Below, one piece after another: positions 22,012 to 30,655 of a stretch of DNA of 64,000 nt; within the stretch, counting starts at the first letter, position 1; each line of letters opens with the position of its first letter. The translations under genes and the position numbers were made by a program. Source of the DNA: Segatella copri (GTDB lineage Bacteria > Bacteroidota > Bacteroidia > Bacteroidales > Bacteroidaceae); contig NZ_JAPDUW010000001.1 of assembly GCF_026015295.1 (NCBI RefSeq), forward strand, positions 1,736,001 to 1,800,000, read 5' to 3'. A model generated the notes under the pieces. The model was not told the DNA's origin and searched no databases. It worked only from the letters and a program-made list of their open reading frames with translations.

Positions 22012-24365
22012 TATTTTTTCTTTCTAAATGCTTTTACCAATTCATCTACCAACACTTCCACCTGCACATGCGCCTTGGCTCCTGCCGTGGCTGGCACGTT
22101 AAACATGGTGATGCCCGAACCTAAGGTCTTTGGCACGTAATTAAAGATGTTATCCACACCCACCGTCACCTTTACCTTATTATAAAAGGTCTGAATCACC
22201 GACAGATTGCACAATACATACTGTGGCAACTGGCAGCGGAAGTAGGCATCGTGGCTCTCACCGTTTACAGAGAGTCGGTCCTGCACATCAAACTTCTTCT
22301 CACCCATGTAGCTTGCCGAGAAGGTGGCACCCAGTCGGTAGTTCTTCTTGTTGTACTTATAGTCGAGGCTCGCCGTAGCAGCATGAGGCGAAGTGGTGTT
22401 CACCTGGATGCCATCCGTCTTGCTCACGTTCACGTAGCTGTAAGTGGCATTCATCGTGAAATGGTTGAGGAAGTGCCAGCGCATGATGGCCTCCAAACCG
22501 ATGAGGTTCTGCTTCGACAGATTAGTATATTCGAAATTGTACTGCATGTCGTAGATGCGCCATACGCCCTCTATCTTCTTGCGGAAGAAGTTGCCATACA
22601 CATTGCCCGAGATGAAGAAGTTGTCGTTCGAGTACTCTGTGCCCAGGCTCACGTAGTTGTTCTTCTCAGGCTTCAGGTCCTCGTTACCCTTAATCATGAA
22701 CATGCCGAGGTGGTCCCAGTTGAAGAACAGCTCCTTGATGCTTGGCGAACGGTAGCCCATTGAGTAGTTGGCTCTCCATGCCCAGTGCTCCGAAGGACTC
22801 CACTTAAAGGCAATCTTAGGCATCGCCATCAGTCCGAAGGCACGGCTGAAGTTGGTTCTCACACCTGCCGAAACCATCCAGTGGTCGTTCATCGTCCACT
22901 CGTCCTGCAGGAAAGCCTCCGTCTCTTTTAATGAACGGGTGCGCATGATGTGGGAGGCATCGCCGTTGAACCGGTCGCTCGTCAGGTCATCGCTCAGGTG
23001 CTCGATACCGAGGATGAGGTCGTGGCCCTCGAACTTCTGCGAGGTGATGGAGAGGCGAGGCTGGAAGATACGGCTCTTATACACTTTGGTACGCTCGTCG
23101 ATACGCTCATGTCGCTTGAAGCGGTCGTAGAAGTCGCCATGAAGGGAGGCGGTAATCTTGAACCAATCCTTGAAGGAGTACTTTATCTTGGTTCCAGCCG
23201 TCCAGTCACGCGCCTGACTGAAGGTCATATCCTGAATGAGGTCGTAGGTATTCATATAGAACGCACTACCGTAGGCAAGAATCTCCAGATTCTTGAAAGG
23301 GTCGTAGAATACCTTCTGCGATACCGAGATATGCTCTGTACCCTCGATGCTCATTGGCGGACGGGAAGCCACGCTGGTTATGGTCACGTCGTGGTCGAGC
23401 CAAGGATTCGCCTCTTGGGTATAGACCTTCTTGTCGTTCTCCGCCTGGTACATGTAGAAGGCATCGCTCGAAGAATACCACACATCCGTCTGCGAGGTCA
23501 CCTTGCCTGCATTGAATCCTGCCGATACCCAGCTCTGCATGTTCGGGCGGTCGGCATTCTTCTCAAACATATACAGGAAGTCCTTCTTGGAAGGATTCTT
23601 GTAGTTGGTCTCGTTCATCTGTCCCCAGCGTACACCAGCCTGAATGTCGATAGGTTTGGTAGTTTTCTTGGTGATGAGGTTGATGACGGCACCCGACGCA
23701 CGGCTTCCATAGAGGGTACTGCTGGCACCCTTCACGATTTCGATGCGGTCGATGGCATGGAGGTTGAATCGCTCGTAGTCGAGGTTACCCGCCATGTCGC
23801 CCGTCAATCGCTCACCATCCTGCAGGAAGAGCACGTGGCGGGCATCCAAGCCCTGCATGGAGATTTCGTTGCCGAAACCCACCTTCTGGATGTTCATACC
23901 CGGTGTCTCCTGTTGCAGAGCCTTGGTCAGGTCGGCATAGCCTGCATCTACCAGTTCCTTACCGCCGATCACCTGCGTGCTCACTGGCGAGAGCTTGATT
24001 GGTCGCGCGGTGCGGGAACCTGTAACCACCACCTCGTTCACCTTCATCACGTCTTCGGTCATGAAGAGCTTGAGGGAGCTGTCGTTTCCGATGGTTCCCT
24101 TCAGCGGGTTGTAACCCACGGATACCACCTGGTAATAACACTTGTCACTCTGAGGCACCGAGATGGTAGCCTCACCATCCATGTTGGTAACAACACGCTG
24201 TGGCGACTTCAATTTCTCGTTGTCGGCGTAGGTGATGACTGCGCCGATGATTGGCTGCTCAGTGGCTTTGTCGAAGATACCGAACTTCACCTTTCGCTGT
24301 GCAGCGACAGGGAGTGCGAGTATCAGCAGTAAGCCGATGAGCATTACATTTCTAATTGTCTTCAT
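22011..24365 (-). CDS. TonB-dependent receptor of the HmuY/haem operon
   Basis: A 784-aa outer-membrane receptor. It has a signal peptide (ALPVAAQ), a carboxypeptidase-regulatory-like domain (23-105), a plug with VNEVVVTGSRTARPIKLSPV, GLDARHVLFLQDGERLTGD and IEIVKGASSTLYGSRASGAV, then a 22-strand barrel. This plug pattern is that of haem/vitamin B12/siderophore receptors. It is the first gene of the operon receptor-HmuY-two membrane proteins-PepSY, so haem import is the likely job. The ligand is inferred from HmuY. Confidence 0.85.
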   Translation of the reverse strand: MKTIRNVMLIGLLLILALPVAAQRKVKFGIFDKATEQPIIGAVITYADNEKLKSPQRVVTNMDGEATISVPQSDKCYYQVVSVGYNPLKGTIGNDSSLKLFMTEDVMKVNEVVVTGSRTARPIKLSPVSTQVIGGKELVDAGYADLTKALQQETPGMNIQKVGFGNEISMQGLDARHVLFLQDGERLTGDMAGNLDYERFNLHAIDRIEIVKGASSTLYGSRASGAVINLITKKTTKPIDIQAGVRWGQMNETNYKNPSKKDFLYMFEKNADRPNMQSWVSAGFNAGKVTSQTDVWYSSSDAFYMYQAENDKKVYTQEANPWLDHDVTITSVASRPPMSIEGTEHISVSQKVFYDPFKNLEILAYGSAFYMNTYDLIQDMTFSQARDWTAGTKIKYSFKDWFKITASLHGDFYDRFKRHERIDERTKVYKSRIFQPRLSITSQKFEGHDLILGIEHLSDDLTSDRFNGDASHIMRTRSLKETEAFLQDEWTMNDHWMVSAGVRTNFSRAFGLMAMPKIAFKWSPSEHWAWRANYSMGYRSPSIKELFFNWDHLGMFMIKGNEDLKPEKNNYVSLGTEYSNDNFFISGNVYGNFFRKKIEGVWRIYDMQYNFEYTNLSKQNLIGLEAIMRWHFLNHFTMNATYSYVNVSKTDGIQVNTTSPHAATASLDYKYNKKNYRLGATFSASYMGEKKFDVQDRLSVNGESHDAYFRCQLPQYVLCNLSVIQTFYNKVKVTVGVDNIFNYVPKTLGSGITMFNVPATAGAKAHVQVEVLVDELVKAFRKKK

Positions 24366-24450
24366 TTATATTGCTATTCTATTTTTTCCAATTTCTTACA
24401 CGATTTCAGCCTCGCTATGGCTTGTTTCTCTTCCCTTCATTTTTACTTGC

Positions 24451-24494
24451 AAAAAGAAAGAGAGACATGTCTGGGCATATCCCTCTTTCCTTTT
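24451..24494 (-). terminator. Terminator after the 24.5-kb lipoprotein gene
   Basis: On the minus strand GGAAAGAGGGATATG pairs with CATGTCTCTCTTTC around a short loop and is followed by TTTTT. It separates the lipoprotein group (24.5-27.2 kb) from the haem receptor operon. Confidence 0.6.
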
Positions 24495-24513
24495 ATATAT
24501 AAGCTACAGTCTC

Positions 24514-25164
24514 TTATTTGATTCCGTGCTCCTTTTTATACGCAGCCAAGTCTTTTTCGTACTGTTCAAATTCAGCTGCATAATTGTTGATGCGATTCTT
24601 GTCTATTGTTTGCAAGAAACATTCTGAACGTACATTCATCATGTTATAGTTTACGATGAACTGAATTTCGTGTGTTTTGGCATTGTAATAGCCTTGCACG
24701 CTACTGCCTTTTGCACTTGATGCAGAGCCATCTGTATCTGTACCCCATACAGAGCCATCTTCACCCTTAAACTTTATCCAACCATCACCTGTATATTCTT
24801 TCTGCTCCCAAGAGTTGAGAACCATGGTCTTGACATCACACTTAAAATTGATAATCATTCCCATGTTTCCGACCGTGAAGTCAAGCAAAGAAATGGTGAA
24901 TGTTTGTGCGTCAGTCTTACTCCACTCAAACTTAAACTTTGTAGGACATCCCTCTGGTAAAAGGGTTTTGTTCACTCCATTCATCGTTGCATTTGTACTA
25001 AGTACAATCTCGCCATTGAGATAGTTTGTTGCCTCTTTCACAAGTTCAGAATTTGCATCAGAGTTAGTGATTTCTTCATCAGAAGAACAAGAACAAAATG
25101 CAAAAACAGCGAAAAAAAGCAAAGATAGGAAGGCGATGTTTTTCTTGAAGTTTGCTTTCATCAT
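24514..25164 (-). CDS. Secreted lipoprotein with lipocalin-like beta-sheet domain
   Basis: A 216-aa lipoprotein (lipobox FAFCSCSSDEE). It has a beta-rich body (FKFEWSKTDAQTFTISLLDF, GDGWIKFKGEDGSVWGTDTD) and a helical Lys/Glu-rich tail. It resembles DUF4903-type Bacteroidales lipoproteins, but this family name is tentative. It follows the calycin-like gene with a hairpin between them and shares with it the layout of a beta-barrel extracellular protein. Confidence 0.6.
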   Translation of the reverse strand: MMKANFKKNIAFLSLLFFAVFAFCSCSSDEEITNSDANSELVKEATNYLNGEIVLSTNATMNGVNKTLLPEGCPTKFKFEWSKTDAQTFTISLLDFTVGNMGMIINFKCDVKTMVLNSWEQKEYTGDGWIKFKGEDGSVWGTDTDGSASSAKGSSVQGYYNAKTHEIQFIVNYNMMNVRSECFLQTIDKNRINNYAAEFEQYEKDLAAYKKEHGIK

Positions 25165-25176
25165 GTAACAAACAAA

Positions 25177-25206
25177 GGTCTTCCCTTATATTTTAAGGGA
25201 AAGACC
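25177..25206 (-). promoter_or_regulatory. Intergenic hairpin between two lipoprotein-type genes
   Basis: The minus strand forms GGTCTTTCCCTT pairing with AAGGGAAGACC (one bulge). Only a weak T-run (TTTGTTTGTT) follows, so it may be a partial terminator or an RNA-processing/stability element that sets unequal expression of the two genes. Confidence 0.5.
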
Positions 25207-25215
25207 TAAGTTAAT

Positions 25216-25686
25216 TTATTTTATTGTACATTCTGTTGTGAAATGAACCTCAGTATCGAAGTCCACACCGAGGAAGGACGCATCTACACTTTTTACAGTG
25301 TATTCCAACTTCCCTGTAGAGGCATCATAAGACCCCTCAATAGTTGCGTCAAACTTCAAGCCTGCACCAAAGCTCAAAATAATAGCATTGTCACACTCGT
25401 TAACTGTAGAACCATCAAGAACAACTTTGTTAGCAACAACCTTCAACTTTGCAGGCATTTTGCCAACTTTGAACTCTGACAACTCCAACTTGTATGAACC
25501 ATCACCATTAGGAGTCAAGGTTGTGTTAAGAGCAGGAGAAACATCATTCTGATGTACAGGATTCTTGTCCTTGTTTATGTAAACTTTGTCCAAGCAACCA
25601 TAGATAGTTGTCTGAGCTGATGCAGTACTTGCGAAAACCATCATGCTGATGAAGGCAATCGCCATTAAAAGTGTTTTTTTAAACAT
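25216..25686 (-). CDS. Calycin-like domain secreted protein
   Basis: A 156-aa protein with a signal peptide (ends ASTASAQT) and an all-beta body. It starts TTIYGCLDKVYINK and contains YKLELSEFKVGKMPAKLKVV and FDATIEGSYDASTGKLEYTV. This matches small calycin-like (lipocalin-related) proteins of Bacteroides and Prevotella. Ligand unknown. It lies 30 bp downstream of the leucine-rich-repeat lipoprotein gene, probably in one transcript. Confidence 0.65.
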   Translation of the reverse strand: MFKKTLLMAIAFISMMVFASTASAQTTIYGCLDKVYINKDKNPVHQNDVSPALNTTLTPNGDGSYKLELSEFKVGKMPAKLKVVANKVVLDGSTVNECDNAIILSFGAGLKFDATIEGSYDASTGKLEYTVKSVDASFLGVDFDTEVHFTTECTIK

Positions 25687-25716
25687 AATAAATAAAAAAT
25701 TAAATTGTTATTAAAA

Positions 25717-27156
25717 TTAATTCCAGTTTACTGGATTATATTCTGAATATGTACTATTGTCATTCTGCAAGTGAGCAGAGTAGGTCTGGACAAAGTTCTT
25801 TGTACTTTCTTTGTCTAAAACATCTTGTGACACAGTGAAATAAACCTTTCTGCGTGGATTGGATTCAAAATCGTACAACTTGTTGTTAGAACTACGATAA
25901 TATGCAATCAAATTAATTGGATAAATAATTTCACAGTTTGGTAATTGACAAAGAGCCAAATCGCCTATTGCTTCAATACTTTGTAAATTAATAGCCTTTA
26001 ATTTAGGCAAGTTTGCCAAAATAATTTGAGATGTAACCTTTTTATTATTGAGGTTGATTTTTATTTCCTCAAGATTCTTACAATCTCTGCAATCTAACAA
26101 GTTTGACATGGTTGCATCAAAATCCTTTATTTCCTGATTAAGAAAAGCCGTATTTGTCAAATCCAAAGATGTTACAGACGGATTGTTACTGATTCCTAAA
26201 GAAGAAAGAGCAGTTGCGTCGCTCAAATCTAGTCCTCCAATAAAATTTGTCTTTTTTACGACCAAGCCTTTGACATTTTGTCTTGGAGATAATCTGTGAC
26301 ATTCAAATTGCTTAGTTTCTTCTGTACTTGCCTGAACATCAATGTACACATAAAAAGACTCATAAAAAGGATTGTTCACAAAATATTCTATTCCTTCGAT
26401 AGAAGCAATTTTTTCAATATCTGCATATTGTGTGTCATACTGCAAGAAAATATTGCGTCCTCTGTCTTCAAGACCGAGAGGTTTGCTGATGTCCAACTTT
26501 CCGTCAGAAGTGAAAACCGAACTAAAGTTCATCTTCAAATAAGCTGCAAAGTAAGTATCTGGAATCTCTCTCAAAGTATTATACTTCTCCAAAGAACCCT
26601 TATCATTAACCATTTGCATGTCAACAGTCTTATTCTCTGCCTCATTCTCTGTATAGAAAGGCATCAAATCCTCTACATTATACTTGCAGGAAGCTGGGAG
26701 ATAAAGTTTTGTAAACTCATGAAGGATAGTAGCTTTCACCTCATCATTCTCAACCTTGGCTGTTACCAAGCCGTCGAAGTCATAGATGTCATTGCCTTGC
26801 AAGTCAAGACCTGTAATCTGTGAAGGAAGTGAAGCGATATGGAAAACTGGACCATAGCCATTGCTGCTAAGGTTCAACTCTTTCAAATTAGGAAAAACAG
26901 AAAGTTCCTTCAAGGCAGCGGTATCAACCTTTGTGCCTGAAAGGTCGAGAGATGTGGTGCTGTTTGCTTTGTCGTCAAGGAGCAACTTGCCGTTCTCGTC
27001 GAATGTATATCCTTTGCTTTCGAGAAGGGTTTTGAGCTGAGAATTGTCAACTGCCACCTCACTATAAGAAGGCGCATCATCATCGCTGCTGCAAGAAGCG
27101 AAGCCGAGGCAGAGAGCTATTGCAGCGAGACCGATAAAATTCTTTAAAATTTTCAT
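25717..27156 (-). CDS. Leucine-rich-repeat surface lipoprotein
   Basis: A 479-aa lipoprotein (lipobox LGFASCSSDDD). It has irregular leucine-rich repeats, for example TTSLDLSGTKVDTAALKELS, FPNLKELNLSSNGYG, ITGLDLQGNDIYDF, TALSSLGISNNPSVTSLDL and LPKLKAINLQSIEAIGDLAL. Such proteins usually bind partner proteins or host factors on the cell surface. It heads the group with the calycin-like and DUF4903-like genes and has a clear -7 box upstream. No function can be given from sequence. Confidence 0.7.
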   Translation of the reverse strand: MKILKNFIGLAAIALCLGFASCSSDDDAPSYSEVAVDNSQLKTLLESKGYTFDENGKLLLDDKANSTTSLDLSGTKVDTAALKELSVFPNLKELNLSSNGYGPVFHIASLPSQITGLDLQGNDIYDFDGLVTAKVENDEVKATILHEFTKLYLPASCKYNVEDLMPFYTENEAENKTVDMQMVNDKGSLEKYNTLREIPDTYFAAYLKMNFSSVFTSDGKLDISKPLGLEDRGRNIFLQYDTQYADIEKIASIEGIEYFVNNPFYESFYVYIDVQASTEETKQFECHRLSPRQNVKGLVVKKTNFIGGLDLSDATALSSLGISNNPSVTSLDLTNTAFLNQEIKDFDATMSNLLDCRDCKNLEEIKINLNNKKVTSQIILANLPKLKAINLQSIEAIGDLALCQLPNCEIIYPINLIAYYRSSNNKLYDFESNPRRKVYFTVSQDVLDKESTKNFVQTYSAHLQNDNSTYSEYNPVNWN

Positions 27157-27216
27157 TGTTTTATTATTCTTTTAAATGTTTATAATTAATCAAAATATTA
27201 CCTTTAATTTGTGGCT

Positions 27217-27225
27217 GCAAAGGTA
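27217..27225 (-). promoter_or_regulatory. -7 box of the leucine-rich-repeat gene
   Basis: TACCTTTGC on the minus strand, about 60 nt upstream of the start. It fits the Bacteroidota -7 consensus. Confidence 0.6.
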
Positions 27226-27329
27226 CATATTTATTAAATAATGTGCAATACTAATTTATTATGATTTATAGGGTTTCTCATCTGTCTTGTTGAGATATCA
27301 TAACATATCTAAGATTTTCAATATGTTTT

Positions 27330-29843
27330 TCACAGTTGCTTATTCAGCCGATACCTAAAACTGATGATGAAGTAGCTGCCAATTTGTGAGGTACGGCTTT
27401 CCGTCAATCCTGTCGCCGTAACATTGCGATAATAGTTTTTCTTGTCGCTGAGAATATCTGACCAATAGAGCGAAAGCTCGGCTTGCTTCTTTTTGAGGAA
27501 TCGCCAAGATGCCCCCAAGTTCCAAACCACTTGGTCGTCCTCGCCTTTCTTGATGTTCGTGCCGTTACGGAAAGAGTATGCAGCATCACTCTTGACCATG
27601 AAACCAAGAGGAAGCTCTGCATAGGTATTCAGCGAAAAGTTATAGCTTCGGGTATAGTTGGATGTACCCCGGAGTTGGTTGGTGGCATGGCGATAACGCC
27701 AATCGCCCTGCAAGTCGAAGCCTCCCCATTTCGGCTGATAACCCAAGCGAAGGTTGGCATTATACGACGTATTGTGGGTGACGCTGCGGTCTGGCTCCTC
27801 GCTCTTCCCCTCGTTCACCAAGGCTACACTTTGGCTAAAGTTGGCACCTGTGCGAGCGGAGAGATTGAACCGCTTCTTCCATCGCTTCTGATAACGAAGA
27901 CTGGCACGCATATTCCAGTTGCCATTCACATTCACAGGATAAGTCTCCGTGCCACCAGTGGCAAGGTTGTAAAAGACGGCTTGCGTCTGACTGTTATAGG
28001 TGTTGCTGAAATTAACATCGCCCGAAAGCCCGAGGCGCGTGTTCCTACCTGTCAATCGGAAATTCTGATTATAGGATGCTTTGAGCGAAGGATTGCCATG
28101 GGTGATGTGCAGCGGGTCGCTATTATCGGTGAGCGACATCAAGCTACCGAGGTCGGGCTGTCGGCTACTACCGTCATAATTCAGCTCGAAGCGAGTCTTG
28201 CCCCGATGCCATGACACATTCAACTGTGGGTTCCAGTTCACACTCGTCCTTACCGTGTCGGCGTGGAGCAAGCCGGTCTTTTGGTCAAGACTCCTGCGCT
28301 CGGGCTGCATCAACACTCCTGCATTTGCCTCCCATTGCTTGCCATCATAATTGAGGTAGAGGCTGAGGTCGTGGGTAATGGTCTTGCTCAGAGTGTGGTT
28401 GCTTAGGCTATCCATATACACCTCGCTCTCGTAAGTACTTCGGTCGCTCATCTGTCGTGTGGCAGCATAGCGATAACCGAGTTGCAGGCGCAAGTTCTCA
28501 GCCAAGGGTTGCGTCAAGTTGATGCCTACGGAATAGGCACGATTGGTGGAGGGGGAGTGCTGGTATTGGTTGCGATAAAGCACGGAATCGCCACCCAGAC
28601 TGCTCTCCAACTGATAGTAAGTGGTCTCGGAAAGGGAATGTGACTCGTTGGTACTCTTGCTGTCGGAGTAACTACCCGTGAGGCTGATGCTCGTACCCTT
28701 GTCGTTGAACACTCGGGTGATGTCGGCATTGACGGAGAACGAATGGCTGTCGCTCTTCGAATCCGAGTTTCTCGTGATGCTGTTGATACGCTCATCGCCT
28801 TCTGAAGAGGTGGATTGCTGGCTGTCGCTGGTGTTGTCGCTCTTCGACTTGCTGAAGTTTCCACCTATATTAAAATAGGTCTTGTCATCCAAGCTCCACC
28901 TCATGCCCAACGAACCATTGCCCATCGTGTTGCGATTGGTGCTGGTGGATGCCGAGTTCTGGTAACGGTTGCCTGTGGTGAGATATTGCTCGCTATATAG
29001 GGTGCTCTCGTTGCCACTGGCATAATGGTTGTACATCATGTTGCCATAGAGGGTGAATCGCTTGGAGAACTTCTTGGCAAAGTTCATCGCCACGTTGTCC
29101 TGTCGGTTGTCGGGATAGCGAGAAGTCATGTATCGGTTGCCACTTCGAGCTATCACGGAGATGTTGTCGCCAGTCTGGCGGAAGAGGTTGGATATTAACT
29201 CGGCTTCCTTCTTTTCGTTGTTGCCCCTGCCTATGCCAGCCGAAGTAATCAGCGTGCCGTTGAACTCTCGCTTGGTCTGCAAGTCGAGCACATAGTTTTC
29301 GCCGCCCTTGCGCACCTTGGTGATTTTCTCCAGTTCGCTCCGCTTGTCATACACCTTGATTTTGCTCACCAACTTGGCTGGCAGGTTTTCGAGGGCGAGG
29401 GTGCTGTTGCCGCCAAAGAAACTCTCGCCATTGACATTGATTTCGTGGATGGGAAGACCATTATATGTTATCGTCTTGTTCTGCTTTTCGTATTCCAATC
29501 CAGGCACTCGCTTCAAGAGTTCTTCGAGGTATGCTCCTTCAGGAGTCTGGAAAGCATTGGCATTGATAACCGTGGTATCGCCCTTCATTTCCACCTCCTT
29601 CATGGCAGCAGTAACCACCACTTCGCCGAGGTTGAGCGTCTTAAAGATGGAATCTTCTTTTTGCGTTTCCACAGAGTCGCCATCGCCCTCTGACAAGGCA
29701 CGACTCTCCCTTACTGTATCACTCGACACAGCATAAGAGAAAGCCCTTCCGTCAGGAGAAAGGGAAGACGATGCCCATACATTTGCTATTGTTGAGAAGG
29801 ACATGAGCAAAAGCACAGACACATAAGCATATCGTACCTTCAT
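27330..29843 (-). CDS. Outer-membrane beta-barrel protein with TonB plug
   Basis: An 837-aa outer-membrane protein: signal peptide (MSFSTIANVWAS), a Ser/Asp/Glu-rich linker, a plug-like segment (LGEVVVTAAMKEVEMKGDTT, then AYLEELLKRVPGLEYE and YDKRSELEKITKVRKGG) and a long barrel with repeated S/N-rich strands. It lacks the usual carboxypeptidase-like N-domain. The family (OMP_b-brl_3-like) is widespread and of unknown substrate. It is monocistronic, with its own -7 box upstream. Confidence 0.75.
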   Translation of the reverse strand: MKVRYAYVSVLLLMSFSTIANVWASSSLSPDGRAFSYAVSSDTVRESRALSEGDGDSVETQKEDSIFKTLNLGEVVVTAAMKEVEMKGDTTVINANAFQTPEGAYLEELLKRVPGLEYEKQNKTITYNGLPIHEINVNGESFFGGNSTLALENLPAKLVSKIKVYDKRSELEKITKVRKGGENYVLDLQTKREFNGTLITSAGIGRGNNEKKEAELISNLFRQTGDNISVIARSGNRYMTSRYPDNRQDNVAMNFAKKFSKRFTLYGNMMYNHYASGNESTLYSEQYLTTGNRYQNSASTSTNRNTMGNGSLGMRWSLDDKTYFNIGGNFSKSKSDNTSDSQQSTSSEGDERINSITRNSDSKSDSHSFSVNADITRVFNDKGTSISLTGSYSDSKSTNESHSLSETTYYQLESSLGGDSVLYRNQYQHSPSTNRAYSVGINLTQPLAENLRLQLGYRYAATRQMSDRSTYESEVYMDSLSNHTLSKTITHDLSLYLNYDGKQWEANAGVLMQPERRSLDQKTGLLHADTVRTSVNWNPQLNVSWHRGKTRFELNYDGSSRQPDLGSLMSLTDNSDPLHITHGNPSLKASYNQNFRLTGRNTRLGLSGDVNFSNTYNSQTQAVFYNLATGGTETYPVNVNGNWNMRASLRYQKRWKKRFNLSARTGANFSQSVALVNEGKSEEPDRSVTHNTSYNANLRLGYQPKWGGFDLQGDWRYRHATNQLRGTSNYTRSYNFSLNTYAELPLGFMVKSDAAYSFRNGTNIKKGEDDQVVWNLGASWRFLKKKQAELSLYWSDILSDKKNYYRNVTATGLTESRTSQIGSYFIISFRYRLNKQL

Positions 29844-29870
29844 TCTTGGTTTGAATATTCAAAATCGGCT

Positions 29871-29879
29871 GCAAAGGTA
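29871..29879 (-). promoter_or_regulatory. -7 box of the 27.3-29.8 kb outer-membrane gene
   Basis: TACCTTTGC on the minus strand, 28 nt before the ATG, so the leader is short. Confidence 0.6.
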
Positions 29880-30622
29880 CGAAAATCGGTATATATTTGC
29901 AATACCTTGAAGTAGGTAAAGTGCCAAAGGGCTTGCCAAGGGAATCCATTAAAGAAAGTGAAAAAATGAGCAAAAATAATTGTATTTCAAAATTTCAATT
30001 TATCTCTGCACTTGTAATCAAAGCGTTCTTTGTATATTGCAAAGTTGTGAAAGAAAAAGAATATAGCTCGTTTCTAAATCGTTAGTAGTTACACTTTTAA
30101 AAGTGCTTAATCCACTGATATTCAATTAATAAAAGATTTTGTTATGACTCGGGTATTTTTAACGATAAAAATCGAAACACGTCGAGTAAATCTCTATCAC
30201 AGCTGCACCTGCCCGAGAATATAACGATTCACGGAGTTTTTGAGGATGTAAAATATTTGTGTGTTTCCATTATTACATCACAGGTCAGCAACCATTATTA
30301 TGTATTTGTAGCTTAATGTTATCGTATTAAAGAATAATGGTAAAAGTCATGAAATTCTTCGAATGTAGTCAATGTGGCTACGGATTTTTTGGCGTTCTCT
30401 CATAAATAGTATATCTTTATATGTACGTAACCACCTGATAATCAAATGGTATTTTGTAGGAAAAAGAACCAAAAACTACTTTTTAAAGTGGACTCCTTTA
30501 TTTATCTCCAAATATCGGGTTAAATATTTAAATATCTTTAGTTATTGCAACCGTAACACCATTGTCTCAGCTTCGTCAATGCCTTTCAATCTCATCGCAA
30601 TCGCAATGTAATAATACTGCCG
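29880..30622. other. Divergent intergenic region, no gene seen
   Basis: AT-rich sequence between two divergent outer-membrane receptor genes. Short frames of 60-79 codons show no domain or start context. The length (about 740 bp) leaves room for a small RNA or a regulator site, but I see no hairpin or terminator strong enough to call one. Confidence 0.4.
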
Positions 30623-30630
30623 TACCTTTG
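30623..30630 (+). promoter_or_regulatory. -7 box of the 30.7-kb TonB receptor
   Basis: TACCTTTG followed by C on the plus strand, 26 nt before the ATG at 30656. It fits the Bacteroidota consensus. Confidence 0.6.
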
Positions 30631-30655
30631 CAACCGTAATCAAACGATATAGGTT

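Noticed and set aside
22950..24332. 460-codon plus-strand frame opposite the haem receptor gene
   Set aside because: It is antisense to a full TonB receptor with clear motifs, and its His/Val/Leu-rich sequence matches no family. It arises from codon bias of the real gene.
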